Shown: in pieces, positions 1 to 8,362 of the stretch
Numbering within the stretch: the stretch's first letter is position 1
How the letters are laid out: the number at the start of each line of letters is the position of its first letter
Assembly: GCA_964428055.1 (NCBI GenBank)
Contig: CAYRWM010000015.1
Span: 1-44,806, forward strand
Length of the DNA stretch: 44,806 nt
Direction of reading: 5' to 3'
Origin: CAYRWM01 sp964428055
Lineage (GTDB): Bacteria > Bacillota > Clostridia > Christensenellales > Christensenellaceae
Program-made: the position numbers and the translations under genes
Notes under the pieces: generated by a model
Databases searched by the model: none
Seen by the model: only the letters and a program-made list of their open reading frames with translations
Told to the model about the DNA's origin: nothing

Positions 1-992
1 GATATAAATACAGTTTCAGCATATGTCATAAATGAAAACTCAGTTAAGATGTCTTTTTTAAACTCATTTATGGTGTTTGTGTCCTTTTCAATTGCATCCC
101 ATTTATTTATGCACAGAACACAAGGTTTACCTTCAGACACTATAAAACCGGCTATCCTCAAATCCTGTTCCGAGACACCCTCATTAGCATCTATCATAAG
201 AACTGTAACATCAGCGCGTCTCACAGCGTTGAGAGTTCTTATTACAGAAAAGCGCTCTACTGTTTTATCTTCTATTCTGCTCTTTTTTCTTAAACCAGCA
301 GTATCGATTATCGTATACTTCTTACCGTTTCTTACAAAATCTGAATCTATGGCATCTCTGGTTGTACCAGGAATATCACTTACTATCGACCTGTCATGTC
401 CGAGAATTCTGTTGGCCAGTGATGACTTGCCGACATTTGGTTTGCCTACTAACGCTATTTTGAAAGAATCCGAATCTTCCTCATCAGCATTTTTATCAGG
501 CAACTGAGCAATAACCGCATCGAGCAGATCACCTATACCAAGTCCCTGCACAGCAGAAATAGAATAAATATCACCGAGGCCGAGCTCATAGAAATCATAA
601 ATATCGTTTTCCTGCTCTAAATTATCCACCTTGTTAACGACTGTGATAACAGGTTTGTCAGATCTTCTGAGCACAGAAGCCACTTCATGATCCTCAGGCA
701 AAATGCCCTGCTTTGCATCCGTAAAAAACAAAATAAGGTCGGCAGAATCAACGGCTAAAAATGCCTGTTCCCTAACCCTGGATTCAATCATATCATCAGA
801 GTCGATGCTGATGCCACCGGTATCGATCATAGTGAAAGGTACACCAAGCCACTCCCCGTCCGCATAAATCCTGTCACGGGTTACACCCGGGATATCTTCT
901 ATTATAGATATCCTCTCGCCTGCTATTCTGTTAAAGAATGTAGACTTGCCTACATTCGGCCTCCCGACTATGGCGATTATGGGCTTTGCCAT
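1..992 (-). CDS. der: Ribosome biogenesis GTPase Der (EngA), 3' end cut by window edge
   Basis: Der is a tandem-GTPase assembly factor for the 50S ribosomal subunit. About 330 N-terminal residues of the usual ~435-440 are present; the C-terminal KH-like domain lies beyond base 1. The ATG at 992-990 gives MAKPIIAIVGRPNVGKS, with the first P-loop (GRPNVGKS) at residues 10-17. A second P-loop, GKPNVGKS, starts near residue 182, each followed by a DTGG/DTAG switch motif. Two consecutive G domains are diagnostic for Der. The SD AAGGGG lies just upstream, inside the end of the DUF512 gene, whose TGA stop is one base before the ATG, so the two genes are translationally close. The absence of an in-frame stop to the edge fits simple truncation by the window. 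Confidence 0.95.
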   Translation of the reverse strand, partial: MAKPIIAIVGRPNVGKSTFFNRIAGERISIIEDIPGVTRDRIYADGEWLGVPFTMIDTGGISIDSDDMIESRVREQAFLAVDSADLILFFTDAKQGILPEDHEVASVLRRSDKPVITVVNKVDNLEQENDIYDFYELGLGDIYSISAVQGLGIGDLLDAVIAQLPDKNADEEDSDSFKIALVGKPNVGKSSLANRILGHDRSIVSDIPGTTRDAIDSDFVRNGKKYTIIDTAGLRKKSRIEDKTVERFSVIRTLNAVRRADVTVLMIDANEGVSEQDLRIAGFIVSEGKPCVLCINKWDAIEKDTNTINEFKKDILTEFSFMTYAETVFI

Positions 993-993
993 A

Positions 994-2295
994 TCATACC
1001 CCTTCACATATAGATCTGACGAGTGTATATCCGTCAGTCCCGGGAGCCAGACATCTGACACCAAGCTGATGCCCGATCTCGGAAAGCGTCATGCCGTCCA
1101 GTGTTACATCGGTGAACTCTCTGAACATATTCGGTGGCAAAAATAGTATGTCACTGGTAATCTTCCCTTTAAGCTGGGATATTATATCCTTACCTGTAAG
1201 AAGACCTGATACCGTGACACTTCTGCCGAAATAATCATTTGCCACACCGTGGACAGCAACTTCTATATTATATTTAATTCCAAGTTCATTTGCAATTCGC
1301 TTAAGAAAAGGATAAAAATCGAGTCCTGTTGCCAGATCGACTGCTTTTATAGAGGCAGAATCATATTCATTCATTGCCGCATTCGCGTCATCAGTGAACT
1401 GCGCAATAAGACCAACACCATTCTCGATCTGCGGGAAATCCTCATACAATTCATATTCCGGAATGTCCTCGCAAGCGCGGATATAAAGTTCATCGGAGGC
1501 AAACACAAAATGCGTTCCGAAACTCTTTAAGAATTCCTTTGATTTTTCAGAGATAACACTGATTGTTTTTCTGGCTGTTTCCCTGTCGACAGAGCTAAGA
1601 TCATACAGACCCTCCCTGTGTGATGTCAGCCCTACAGGTACTACTGCTAGAGATCTTACATACGGATATAAGGAAGCCAGATCATCTATAGTTTTCTCAA
1701 GTACAGAACCGTCATTAATGCCAGGACATAATACCACCTGAGTATGGCAGACAATTTCGGCCTCAGCGAGCTCTTTAAGGCGGCCCATTATCCCGGCCCC
1801 CCTCTTGCATCCGAGCATACGGCATCTTACATCGTCATCTGTCGCATGTACTGAGATGTAAAGAGGCGAGACCCTCCTCTTTTTTATCCGCTCAAACTCA
1901 GTATCACTTATATTTGTAAGAGTTACATAACTACCCATAACAAATGACATGCGCCAGTCATCATCCTTAAAATACAAAGATGACCTCATGTTATTCGGCA
2001 ACTGATCGACAAAACAAAAAATGCATTTATTACAACAACTGGCTATATGATTGTCATCAGTATCAACAAATACTATTCCGAGATCTTCCGAATCATGATT
2101 ATCTATATGTATATCTAATTTAGTTCCGTTATCTCTGACAATAACAAGAAACAATTCCTCCTCAGCAAGGAGAAACTCGAGATCGATATTATCTATAAGT
2201 TTTTCGCCATTAATACTTATTATCCTGTCACCGGCTTTAAGCCCTGACTTTTCGGAGATACTGCCGGAAGCAATCTCACGAATAATAAACTCCAT
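994..2295 (-). CDS. DUF512 family protein: PDZ domain plus radical-SAM-like Fe-S enzyme
   Basis: This is a 433-residue protein of the clostridial DUF512 family, whose biochemical function is not established. The first ~60 residues read as a PDZ domain (SEKSGLKAGDRIISINGEKL). A cysteine motif CX3CX2C follows at C87, C91 and C94, the spacing that binds the radical-SAM 4Fe-4S cluster, in the family hallmark CNKCIFCFVDQLP. The C-terminal half is the DUF512 region. The ATG at 2295 has AAAGGA seven bases upstream. It is followed by der with a one-base gap, a pairing common in Clostridia, which suggests a role near ribosome or RNA metabolism, though that is inference. The family assignment is secure; the substrate is unknown. 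Confidence 0.9.
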   Translation of the reverse strand: MEFIIREIASGSISEKSGLKAGDRIISINGEKLIDNIDLEFLLAEEELFLVIVRDNGTKLDIHIDNHDSEDLGIVFVDTDDNHIASCCNKCIFCFVDQLPNNMRSSLYFKDDDWRMSFVMGSYVTLTNISDTEFERIKKRRVSPLYISVHATDDDVRCRMLGCKRGAGIMGRLKELAEAEIVCHTQVVLCPGINDGSVLEKTIDDLASLYPYVRSLAVVPVGLTSHREGLYDLSSVDRETARKTISVISEKSKEFLKSFGTHFVFASDELYIRACEDIPEYELYEDFPQIENGVGLIAQFTDDANAAMNEYDSASIKAVDLATGLDFYPFLKRIANELGIKYNIEVAVHGVANDYFGRSVTVSGLLTGKDIISQLKGKITSDILFLPPNMFREFTDVTLDGMTLSEIGHQLGVRCLAPGTDGYTLVRSICEGV

Positions 2296-2334
2296 ATAAT
2301 GATCCTTTGTGATATATTCGTTATTTCAGACACA

Positions 2335-2364
2335 GTTATAATATCATAAAAACGACTTGAACAA
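2335..2364 (-). promoter_or_regulatory. Candidate promoter for DUF512-der
   Basis: On the minus strand TTGTTC (2364-2359) is followed after 18 bases by TATAAC (2340-2335), about 45 bases before the DUF512 start. It is imperfect. Its -35 hexamer overlaps the -35 hexamer of the divergent tRNA promoter. Confidence 0.4.
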
Positions 2365-2385
2365 AAAAAACTAATTTGATAGAAT
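2357..2385 (+). promoter_or_regulatory. Sigma-A promoter of tRNA-Ala
   Basis: TTGAAC (2357-2362), a 17-base spacer and TAGAAT (2380-2385) on the plus strand. Transcription would start near 2392, about 7 bases before the mature 5' end of the tRNA. Spacing and position are ideal for a vegetative promoter. Confidence 0.75.
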
Positions 2386-2398
2386 ATATTTGCTACTT

Positions 2399-2474
2399 GG
2401 GGGTATGGCTCAGTTGGTAGAGCGCCTCGTTCGCAACGAGGAGGCCAGCGGTTCGAATCCGCTTATCTCCACCA
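2399..2474 (+). tRNA. tRNA-Ala, anticodon CGC
   Basis: A complete 76-nt tRNA with an encoded CCA end. The acceptor stem is GGGGGTA paired with TATCTCC and contains G3:U70, the alanine identity pair. The anticodon arm is CCTCG-TTCGCAA-CGAGG, which puts CGC at positions 34-36 (reads GCG). The T arm is AGCGG-TTCGAAT-CCGCT. It is the only gene on the plus strand in the window, it has its own promoter, and it ends at a hairpin terminator six bases downstream. Confidence 0.97.
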
Positions 2475-2480
2475 ATATAA

Positions 2481-2508
2481 AAGAATGGCACTAATGCCAT
2501 TCTTTTTT
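2481..2508. terminator. Bidirectional intrinsic terminator between tRNA-Ala and DUF4186 gene
   Basis: A perfect 10-bp stem, AAGAATGGCA / TGCCATTCTT, with a CTAA loop (2481-2504). It is followed on the plus strand by TTTT. On the minus strand it is followed by TTTTATATT. It sits between two convergent transcription units, so it can stop both the tRNA and the cinA-DUF4186 unit. Confidence 0.85.
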
Positions 2509-2857
2509 ATATTCTCTTTGTGATCCATGTCATAATCAAATTAACAATCCTAGTCTGCTCATCATCAGTAAGCGGCCTGTGTCTTTCGACCTTATACCAC
2601 TTTTCGAGACAGCCTCTGCAGCAGCATGCGGTTGCATGCATCGCTTTGAAGACCGGATGCCCTTTCATCGGCGTTTGTTTGCCGTCATTTACTGGATCAG
2701 CAGGAGCGAGTTTCGTTTTAACAAATGTCTCTGCATGTTCCCTGATAGCATCGATCCCTTTTTCATGACAGTATCTTACATCACTTTCAGTAAGTCTGAA
2801 ACGGGATCTGAATCCCGATCTTTCCAATTTGGCAAGTGCCTCGTCTATAGTCTGCAT
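2507..2857 (-). CDS. DUF4186 family protein
   Basis: A 116-residue protein recognised as DUF4186 by its core, NDGKQTPMKGHPVF, followed by HATACCCRGCLEKW. The function is unknown. The CCxxC cysteines and nearby histidines (about residues 70-82) suggest a possible metal site, which is inference. It begins one base after the cinA stop (TAA-A-ATG), so it is almost certainly co-transcribed with cinA, and it ends at the bidirectional terminator. Its length is normal for the family. Confidence 0.85.
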   Translation of the reverse strand: MQTIDEALAKLERSGFRSRFRLTESDVRYCHEKGIDAIREHAETFVKTKLAPADPVNDGKQTPMKGHPVFKAMHATACCCRGCLEKWYKVERHRPLTDDEQTRIVNLIMTWITKRI

Positions 2858-2858
2858 T

Positions 2859-4112
2859 TTAATCAGTAATTCCCGACAGTATCTTTAAGACAATCAGGAG
2901 CGCATTTATAGCGGCGCTCTCCCTTATATAGTTTCTTGGATCCTTATAATTCCTTTTAAGCATAAGCCTGAAGGCTTCTGTTTTTTCTCCGGTCGAAACT
3001 CCTACATATACGAGTCCCACAGGCTTATCCTTCGATCCACCCCCTGGTCCTGCTATTCCTGTCGTTGACACTGCGATATCACTGCCATATATCCTTCTTG
3101 ATCCTTCGGCCATCTCTTTGGCAGTCTGTTCGCTGACAGCACCGTATTTTTTTAGGGTATCACTTTTTACGCCTAAAATAATCTCTTTTGCATTATTGGC
3201 ATATGTGCAAACACCCCCGAGGAATACTTCGGACACACCGGCAATGTCTGTCATTTTTTTAGATATAAGACCTCCGGTACAACTCTCCGCTGTTGAAAAA
3301 GTATATCCCATATCTTTAAGTTTCAGATAAACCGCTGTCTGTATATCAGGTACATCGACCCCGTATACATACTTCCCTAGTCTGTTCTTTATCTCCTCTA
3401 CAACCGGTGCAAGAATTTCTCTTGCCTCAGCTTCTGATCCTGCCTTGGCCGTAACCCTAAGATACATCTCTCCGGTTTTTGCATAAGGAGCTATAGTCGG
3501 ATTATCATGAGCCAGCATATAATCCTTTAACATAGATTCCACTCTCGATTCTCCGAGTCCCATTACATGAATATTCGTAGAAACGAGCACGCTGTCTGTA
3601 AAGTGCATGAGATACGGAATGACCTGCTCTTTGAACATAGGCTCCATCTCCCTGGGCGGGCCGGGCAACATAACGACAGTCTTGTCTTTATCAGAAACTG
3701 CCAGCCCAGGAGCAGTACCATTGAAGTTCTCAAACACTACGCAACCTTCAGGCATCATCGCCTGCTTTTTATTATTATCGGTCATAACATGGTTTATAGA
3801 CTCAAAGAAAGCTTCAATCTTCTTTAAGGACGGTTCATGCATCTTTAGTTTCAGTCCGAAATAATCTGCAACTGTTTCCTTTGTGAGATCATCATATGTA
3901 GGTCCAAGTCCTCCGGTTATTATTAACAGATCGCTTCTGGAAAAACAAAGATCAAGTTCATCATGCAGTCTTTCGGCATTATCCCCGATAACACCCTGAT
4001 GATAAACATCGATACCGATATTTGCCATTTCTTTCGCTATATATGATGTATTGGTATTAAGCACATCTCCCAGAAGTAGTTCAGTGCCCACACACAGTAT
4101 CTCAGCTTTCAT
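2859..4112 (-). CDS. cinA: CinA-like protein (MoCF-binding domain plus NMN amidohydrolase)
   Basis: A full-length 417-residue CinA. The N-terminal half (about 1-170) is the molybdopterin-binding-like (COG1058) domain, with GTELLLGD at 9-16 and GGLGPTYDDLT at 67-77. The C-terminal half (about 255-410) is the PncC-type NMN deamidase domain, with AESCTGG at 275-281 (catalytic serine) and GIAGPGGGSKDKPVG from residue 352. The family recycles pyridine nucleotides; in some Firmicutes it is linked to competence and recA, but here recA lies about 11 kb away. The start has an SD of CGGAGAA. It lies downstream of the rny terminator, and a 12-bp palindrome sits in the leader. Confidence 0.94.
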   Translation of the reverse strand: MKAEILCVGTELLLGDVLNTNTSYIAKEMANIGIDVYHQGVIGDNAERLHDELDLCFSRSDLLIITGGLGPTYDDLTKETVADYFGLKLKMHEPSLKKIEAFFESINHVMTDNNKKQAMMPEGCVVFENFNGTAPGLAVSDKDKTVVMLPGPPREMEPMFKEQVIPYLMHFTDSVLVSTNIHVMGLGESRVESMLKDYMLAHDNPTIAPYAKTGEMYLRVTAKAGSEAEAREILAPVVEEIKNRLGKYVYGVDVPDIQTAVYLKLKDMGYTFSTAESCTGGLISKKMTDIAGVSEVFLGGVCTYANNAKEIILGVKSDTLKKYGAVSEQTAKEMAEGSRRIYGSDIAVSTTGIAGPGGGSKDKPVGLVYVGVSTGEKTEAFRLMLKRNYKDPRNYIRESAAINALLIVLKILSGITD

Positions 4113-4134
4113 AATAGTATTCTCCGTTTGAATT

Positions 4135-4146
4135 GCTCATATGAGC
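4135..4146. repeat. 12-bp perfect palindrome upstream of cinA
   Basis: GCTCATATGAGC lies between the rny terminator and the cinA start codon. It could be an operator, but no matching promoter is obvious and no known regulator is recognised. Confidence 0.4.
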
Positions 4147-4148
4147 AT

Positions 4149-4178
4149 AATAAAAAGGGGTGATATTCTCACCCCTTT
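4149..4178 (-). terminator. Intrinsic terminator of rny
   Basis: On the minus strand a perfect 10-bp stem, AAAGGGGTGA / TCACCCCTTT (4178-4169 with 4163-4154), with a 5-base loop is followed by TTATTAT. It starts four bases after the rny stop codon. Confidence 0.9.
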
Positions 4179-4181
4179 AGC

Positions 4182-5723
4182 TTATTTGGCATAATCCACA
4201 GCTCTTGTTTCTCTAATTACATTCACTTTGATCTGCCCTGGATAATCAAGATCGTTCTCGATCTTCTTAACGATATCTCTAGCCAAGAGACAAGTTCCGG
4301 CGTCATCTATATCCTCAGGCTTAACGACTATCCTTACTTCACGTCCGGCCTGGATTGCAAATGACCTTTCAACTCCGTTAAATGAATTTGCGATTTCCTC
4401 AAGATTTTCAAGACGTTTTATGTAGTTTTCAAGACTCTCTCTGCGAGCCCCGGGCCTTGCGGCCGAAATGGCATCTGCTGCCTGTACGAGTACAGCTTCT
4501 ACTGTCTTAGGTTCGACATCACCGTGATGCGCTGCTATCGCATTGACCACATCAGCTGATTCATGGTACTTCTTCGCTAAATCAGCACCGATCTTAACAT
4601 GTGGACCTTCGACCTCATGGTCTACGGCCTTGCCAAGGTCATGTAGAAGCCCTGCCCTCTTTGCAAGTTTAGCATTGGCATCGAGCTCAGCAGCCATAAT
4701 GGATGCAAGGTGAGCAACCTCCAAAGAGTGTTTAAGAACATTCTGTCCGTAACTCGTACGGTATCTCAGTCTTCCCAGGAGTTTTACGATCTCTGGATGG
4801 AGAGAATGTATCCTAGCATCAAATACTGCCTGCTCTCCGGCTTCTCTGATCTGCTGATCAACTTCCTTCTGAGCTTTAGCAACCATTTCTTCGATACGGG
4901 CCGGATGGATACGTCCGTCAACAATGAGTTTCTCCAACGCTATCCTAGCGACCTCTCTCCTTACGGGATCAAAACCCGAAAGGATGACCGCTTCAGGTGT
5001 ATCGTCTATTATGAGATCAATACCTGTTGCAGTCTCAAGGGCTCTGATATTTCTGCCCTCTCTGCCAATTATACGACCCTTCATATCATCATTCGGCAAC
5101 GATACAACTGATACCGTGCTCTCTGCGACATGATCGGCCGCGGTCTTCTGTATTGCCAGGGAAAGGATATCTCTTGCCTTTTTATTGGCTTCATCCTTTG
5201 CCTTCTGTTCATTGTCGCGAATCATAACTGCCATATCATGCTTGACTTCGTTCTCGACTTTTTCAAGCAGGATATCCTTTGCTTCATCCCGCGACATACC
5301 GGAAACATGTTCCAGCTGCTCAATCTGCTGCTTATTGATCTCAACAAGATCGTCCTTAATCTTTTGAATCTCTTTATTACGCTTATTGAGCTGTTCTTCC
5401 TTTTGCTCGATGTGTTCGAGCTTCTTTTCCATCGCTTCTTCGCGCTGGATCAGTCTTTTTTCAGTCTTATTAGCTTCGTTTCGTCTTTCTCTTGATTCTT
5501 TTTCAAAATCGCTTCTTAATTTGTAAACTTCCTCTTGAGCTTCTAATACCGTTTCCTTCTTGATGACCTCGGCTCTTTTCTGAGCATCGGCGATCAGTTT
5601 CTGAACTGATTCCTCAGCACGTCCTATCTTCGCTTCAGCAATATTTTTTCTGTAGAAATATCCTATTAGTAAACCAACGACAAGACATCCTGCACCAATC
5701 AGTATGGGTACTAAAAAGTCCAC
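4182..5723 (-). CDS. rny: Ribonuclease Y
   Basis: RNase Y is the membrane-anchored endoribonuclease that starts bulk mRNA decay in many Firmicutes. From the proposed start: a transmembrane segment at residues 3-24, a long charged coiled coil to about 190, a KH domain with GRIIGREGRN near 216-225, and an HD domain with H332 and the H361-D362 pair (LLHDLGKA). The reading frame stays open upstream to a GTG at 5765, but that GTG has no SD. A strong AGGAGG (5742-5737) precedes the GTG at 5723 by 13 bases, giving 513 residues close to the family norm, so I chose it; the wide spacing leaves some doubt. It is monocistronic, with its own promoter and terminator. A YlbF-family protein, known to modulate RNase Y, is encoded near 24.4 kb. 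Confidence 0.93.
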   Translation of the reverse strand: MDFLVPILIGAGCLVVGLLIGYFYRKNIAEAKIGRAEESVQKLIADAQKRAEVIKKETVLEAQEEVYKLRSDFEKESRERRNEANKTEKRLIQREEAMEKKLEHIEQKEEQLNKRNKEIQKIKDDLVEINKQQIEQLEHVSGMSRDEAKDILLEKVENEVKHDMAVMIRDNEQKAKDEANKKARDILSLAIQKTAADHVAESTVSVVSLPNDDMKGRIIGREGRNIRALETATGIDLIIDDTPEAVILSGFDPVRREVARIALEKLIVDGRIHPARIEEMVAKAQKEVDQQIREAGEQAVFDARIHSLHPEIVKLLGRLRYRTSYGQNVLKHSLEVAHLASIMAAELDANAKLAKRAGLLHDLGKAVDHEVEGPHVKIGADLAKKYHESADVVNAIAAHHGDVEPKTVEAVLVQAADAISAARPGARRESLENYIKRLENLEEIANSFNGVERSFAIQAGREVRIVVKPEDIDDAGTCLLARDIVKKIENDLDYPGQIKVNVIRETRAVDYAK

Positions 5724-5813
5724 GATATCAAAAAAACCTCCTAAACAATATTTGTTAATAACCACTGCATTTATATTTAAAACTATAATTGCTTAATTAA
5801 ATTAACCACAAAT

Positions 5814-5842
5814 ATTTTATATTTTATGAACAAAATTGTCAA
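5814..5842 (-). promoter_or_regulatory. Sigma-A promoter of rny
   Basis: TTGACA (5842-5837), a 17-base spacer and TAAAAT (5819-5814) on the minus strand. The predicted start near 5807 gives an A+T-rich leader of about 85 bases. Confidence 0.8.
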
Positions 5843-5858
5843 TAATTGGGATTTTGAT

Positions 5859-7094
5859 TCAAACCTGTTCAGAGGCAGCTATTCCGGCTGCAAAACCGGT
5901 AGAAAAAGCAATCTGTAGATTATACCCGCCAGTTTCTGCATCGACATCAATAACTTCGCCGGCAAAGTACAGACCAGGAACCTTTTTGCTCTCCATGGTC
6001 TTTGGGTCAATCTCCTTAACATTCACTCCACCGCGTGTTATTACCGCCTCATTGTAGCCGGCAAAAGAATCAATATTAATTCGGAATGCCTTAACAGTTT
6101 TCAGTATACTTTTTCTCTCTTCTTTAGTTATTTCATTCACCTTTTTTTCCGGATCTACTCCTGAAGCCGTTAAAACAGGTTGTATCAGGCTGTTAATTAG
6201 TAGCTTGGAAATGCCGTTCCTTAAGCTCTTATTTTTAGCTTCATCAAAATCTCTCAAAATCCTCAGATCAAGAGTTTTTTCATCAAGAGCAGGCTTTAAG
6301 TCCAAATAGCAGAATGTATCTGCAGTTTTTGGGTCATCCATATAACAGCTGGCAGTAAGAACAAGGGGACCGGAAATGCCACTTTCAGTAAAAAGCATTT
6401 CCCCTATATCGGATAAATATGCCTTGCCGTTCTGGACTATACTTATCCTAACGTTTTTAAGTGATACACCCTGAAGTTCAGAACATACCCTGTCATTTGA
6501 CCTTAAAGGTACCAGAGAAGGTCTTGTGTTTTCTATTTCATGTCCCAATGCTTCGGCTATCCGATATCCATCCCCAGTTGATCCGGTAGACGGATACGAA
6601 AGACCGCCTGTAGCTATTATGATCTTACCGGCCTCATATGATTTTTTTTCAGTATTCACTTCAAATACAGAAGTCCTTTTTGATATGCTTACTATTCTGC
6701 AATTAAGTCTGCAAACTACGCCCCTTCGCTCTACTTCTTTTACGAGAACATTTATAACATCGCTTGATCTGTCGCTCAAAGGAAAAACCCTGCCGCCTCT
6801 TTCAACCTTGGTCTTAAGTCCTCTCTCATTCATAAATGATATAAGATCCCTGTTATCCAAACGGCTTAAAGCACTCCTTAAGAATTTCGGGTTTTTTACG
6901 ATATGAGAATAAAAGTCGCTCATCTCAGCATCATTTGTGATATTACAGCGGCCTTTACCTGTTATATAAAGTTTCTTTCCTAACTTTTCATTTCGTTCCA
7001 GTAAAAGGACCTTTTTACCCGAACCTGCGGCAGCTATAGCAGCCATCATTCCGGCAGGTCCTCCACCCGCAACAATTATGTCATAATAATTCAT
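5859..7094 (-). CDS. HI0933/BaiN-type FAD-dependent oxidoreductase
   Basis: A 411-residue flavoprotein. The dinucleotide-binding GGGPAG lies at residues 10-15, followed by LLLERNEKLGKKLYITGKGRCNITN, the signature of the HI0933 (YhiN/BaiN-like) family. The C-terminal GLYFAGEVIDVDAETGGYNLQIAFSTG is the second FAD-contact region. The family is widespread and the physiological substrate is usually unknown; the BaiN name comes from a bile-acid reductase paralogue and should not be taken as function here. It starts four bases after the rluB stop, at the end of the recN-scpAB-rluB cluster. Confidence 0.9.
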   Translation of the reverse strand: MNYYDIIVAGGGPAGMMAAIAAAGSGKKVLLLERNEKLGKKLYITGKGRCNITNDAEMSDFYSHIVKNPKFLRSALSRLDNRDLISFMNERGLKTKVERGGRVFPLSDRSSDVINVLVKEVERRGVVCRLNCRIVSISKRTSVFEVNTEKKSYEAGKIIIATGGLSYPSTGSTGDGYRIAEALGHEIENTRPSLVPLRSNDRVCSELQGVSLKNVRISIVQNGKAYLSDIGEMLFTESGISGPLVLTASCYMDDPKTADTFCYLDLKPALDEKTLDLRILRDFDEAKNKSLRNGISKLLINSLIQPVLTASGVDPEKKVNEITKEERKSILKTVKAFRINIDSFAGYNEAVITRGGVNVKEIDPKTMESKKVPGLYFAGEVIDVDAETGGYNLQIAFSTGFAAGIAASEQV

Positions 7095-7098
7095 CGAA

Positions 7099-7815
7099 TC
7101 AGAGTTTTTTAAGGTATTCAGTTTCTTCAGTAGTCAGATATCTCCAACTGCCTTTTTTAAGATTTCCGAGCATGATATCTCCGAACGCAACCCTTTTAAG
7201 ATAAGTAACGTTCTTACCAAGGGCCTCAAACATACGTCTTATCTGCCGGTTCTTACCCTCTGAAATCACACAGAGAACCTCGCTTCTATTATCTTCAACA
7301 CTTATGATCTTAAAAAACGCAGGAGCAGTAACATATCCTCCTATGTCAACGCCCTTCATGAGTTTCGTTATCTCACTCTCACTTATAGACGAATCTATAA
7401 CAGCAACATACTTCTTTCTTATTCTGTGCCTGGGATGAGTAAGCTTGTTTGTGACAGTGCCGTCATTTGTGAGTATAATCAATCCCTCGGAATTCAGGTC
7501 AAGTCTGCCTACCGGATATATCCTCTCGCCAACATCTTTGGTCAAATCGCTCAGACACTTTCTCCCGCTTTCATCCGAACATGTTGAGACTACGCCCGCC
7601 GGTTTGTTCAAGGCTATGTAGACATATTCACCTACGGGGCTTACGATAGCGCCGTCAAACAATACCTTGTCCTTATCCGGATCGATTTTTGTGCCCATTT
7701 CGGTAACAGTAACGCCATTAACCGATACTCGACCATCAGAAATGTATTTTTCGCTTTTCCTCCTGGAAGCAACGCCGCATTCAGACAGATACTTTTGAAG
7801 TCTTAAAGTGCTCAT
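7099..7815 (-). CDS. rluB: 23S rRNA pseudouridine synthase, RluB family
   Basis: A 238-residue RsuA/RluB-type pseudouridine synthase. An S4 RNA-binding domain covers about residues 1-60 (RLQKYLSECGVASRRKSE). The catalytic motif GRLDLNSEGL carries the catalytic aspartate D106, and KNRQIRRMFEALG lies near the C-terminus. It probably modifies the helix 89-93 region of 23S rRNA as RluB does, although RsuA/RluE-type specificity cannot be excluded by reading alone. Its ATG overlaps the scpB stop (TAATG), the classical Firmicutes scpA-scpB-rluB order. Confidence 0.93.
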   Translation of the reverse strand: MSTLRLQKYLSECGVASRRKSEKYISDGRVSVNGVTVTEMGTKIDPDKDKVLFDGAIVSPVGEYVYIALNKPAGVVSTCSDESGRKCLSDLTKDVGERIYPVGRLDLNSEGLIILTNDGTVTNKLTHPRHRIRKKYVAVIDSSISESEITKLMKGVDIGGYVTAPAFFKIISVEDNRSEVLCVISEGKNRQIRRMFEALGKNVTYLKRVAFGDIMLGNLKKGSWRYLTTEETEYLKKL

Positions 7816-8360
7816 TAGGCTTCTATCTCACCTTCAGGAGTGTCTTCCTCAATAACTATCTCGGGAAGCTCTGTTAAATCGGATATGCCGAAATGCTCAA
7901 GAAACAAATCACTCGTACCGAAGAGTCTTGGCCTTCCGACTACATCCTTTCTGCCTTTCTCCTCAATCATTCCCTTTTCCAGAAGTGATGAAATCGTGTA
8001 ATCGCATCTGACGCCTCTGATACTCTCAATTTCAGCTCTGGTAACCGGCTGTCTGTATGCCACAATTGCAAGTGTTTCAAGCACGGCATTTGAAAGCTTC
8101 TCCCTTATCTCTGGCGCAAACAGTCTTCTAATATACGCCGAGTATTCGGGATTAGTGCTGAGTTTGAGTTTATCATCGAATTTTCTTATAAGAATGCCGG
8201 AGCCTTTTTCCTCCCGCTCCCTGATCACGTCCTCTATAACAGATACGTACTCATCCAAGTCGACATCGCATATCGCAGCAATGTTGGCGCAACTCACAGA
8301 CTCTCCTGATACAAAGAGCACAGATTCGGTAATTGCTTCAATCTCTTTTCTCTTATCCAT
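7815..8360 (-). CDS. scpB: Segregation and condensation protein ScpB
   Basis: The winged-helix subunit of the SMC-ScpAB condensin. The ATG at 8360 (181 residues) is preferred because GAAGG lies about six bases upstream; a TTG two codons earlier (8366) would overlap the scpA stop without a good SD. Recognisable family sequences are ESVLFVSGE near the N-terminus and LAIVAYRQPVTRAEIESIRGV in the second winged helix. It is two bases downstream of scpA and overlaps rluB by one base. The smc gene is in the same window at 38.6-42.2 kb. Confidence 0.94.
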   Translation of the reverse strand: MDKRKEIEAITESVLFVSGESVSCANIAAICDVDLDEYVSVIEDVIREREEKGSGILIRKFDDKLKLSTNPEYSAYIRRLFAPEIREKLSNAVLETLAIVAYRQPVTRAEIESIRGVRCDYTISSLLEKGMIEEKGRKDVVGRPRLFGTSDLFLEHFGISDLTELPEIVIEEDTPEGEIEA

Positions 8361-8362
8361 AA

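Noticed and set aside
5723..5765. Upstream GTG start of rny at 5765
   Set aside because: No SD before it; AGGAGG lies inside this stretch, and starting at the inner GTG gives the normal RNase Y N-terminus.
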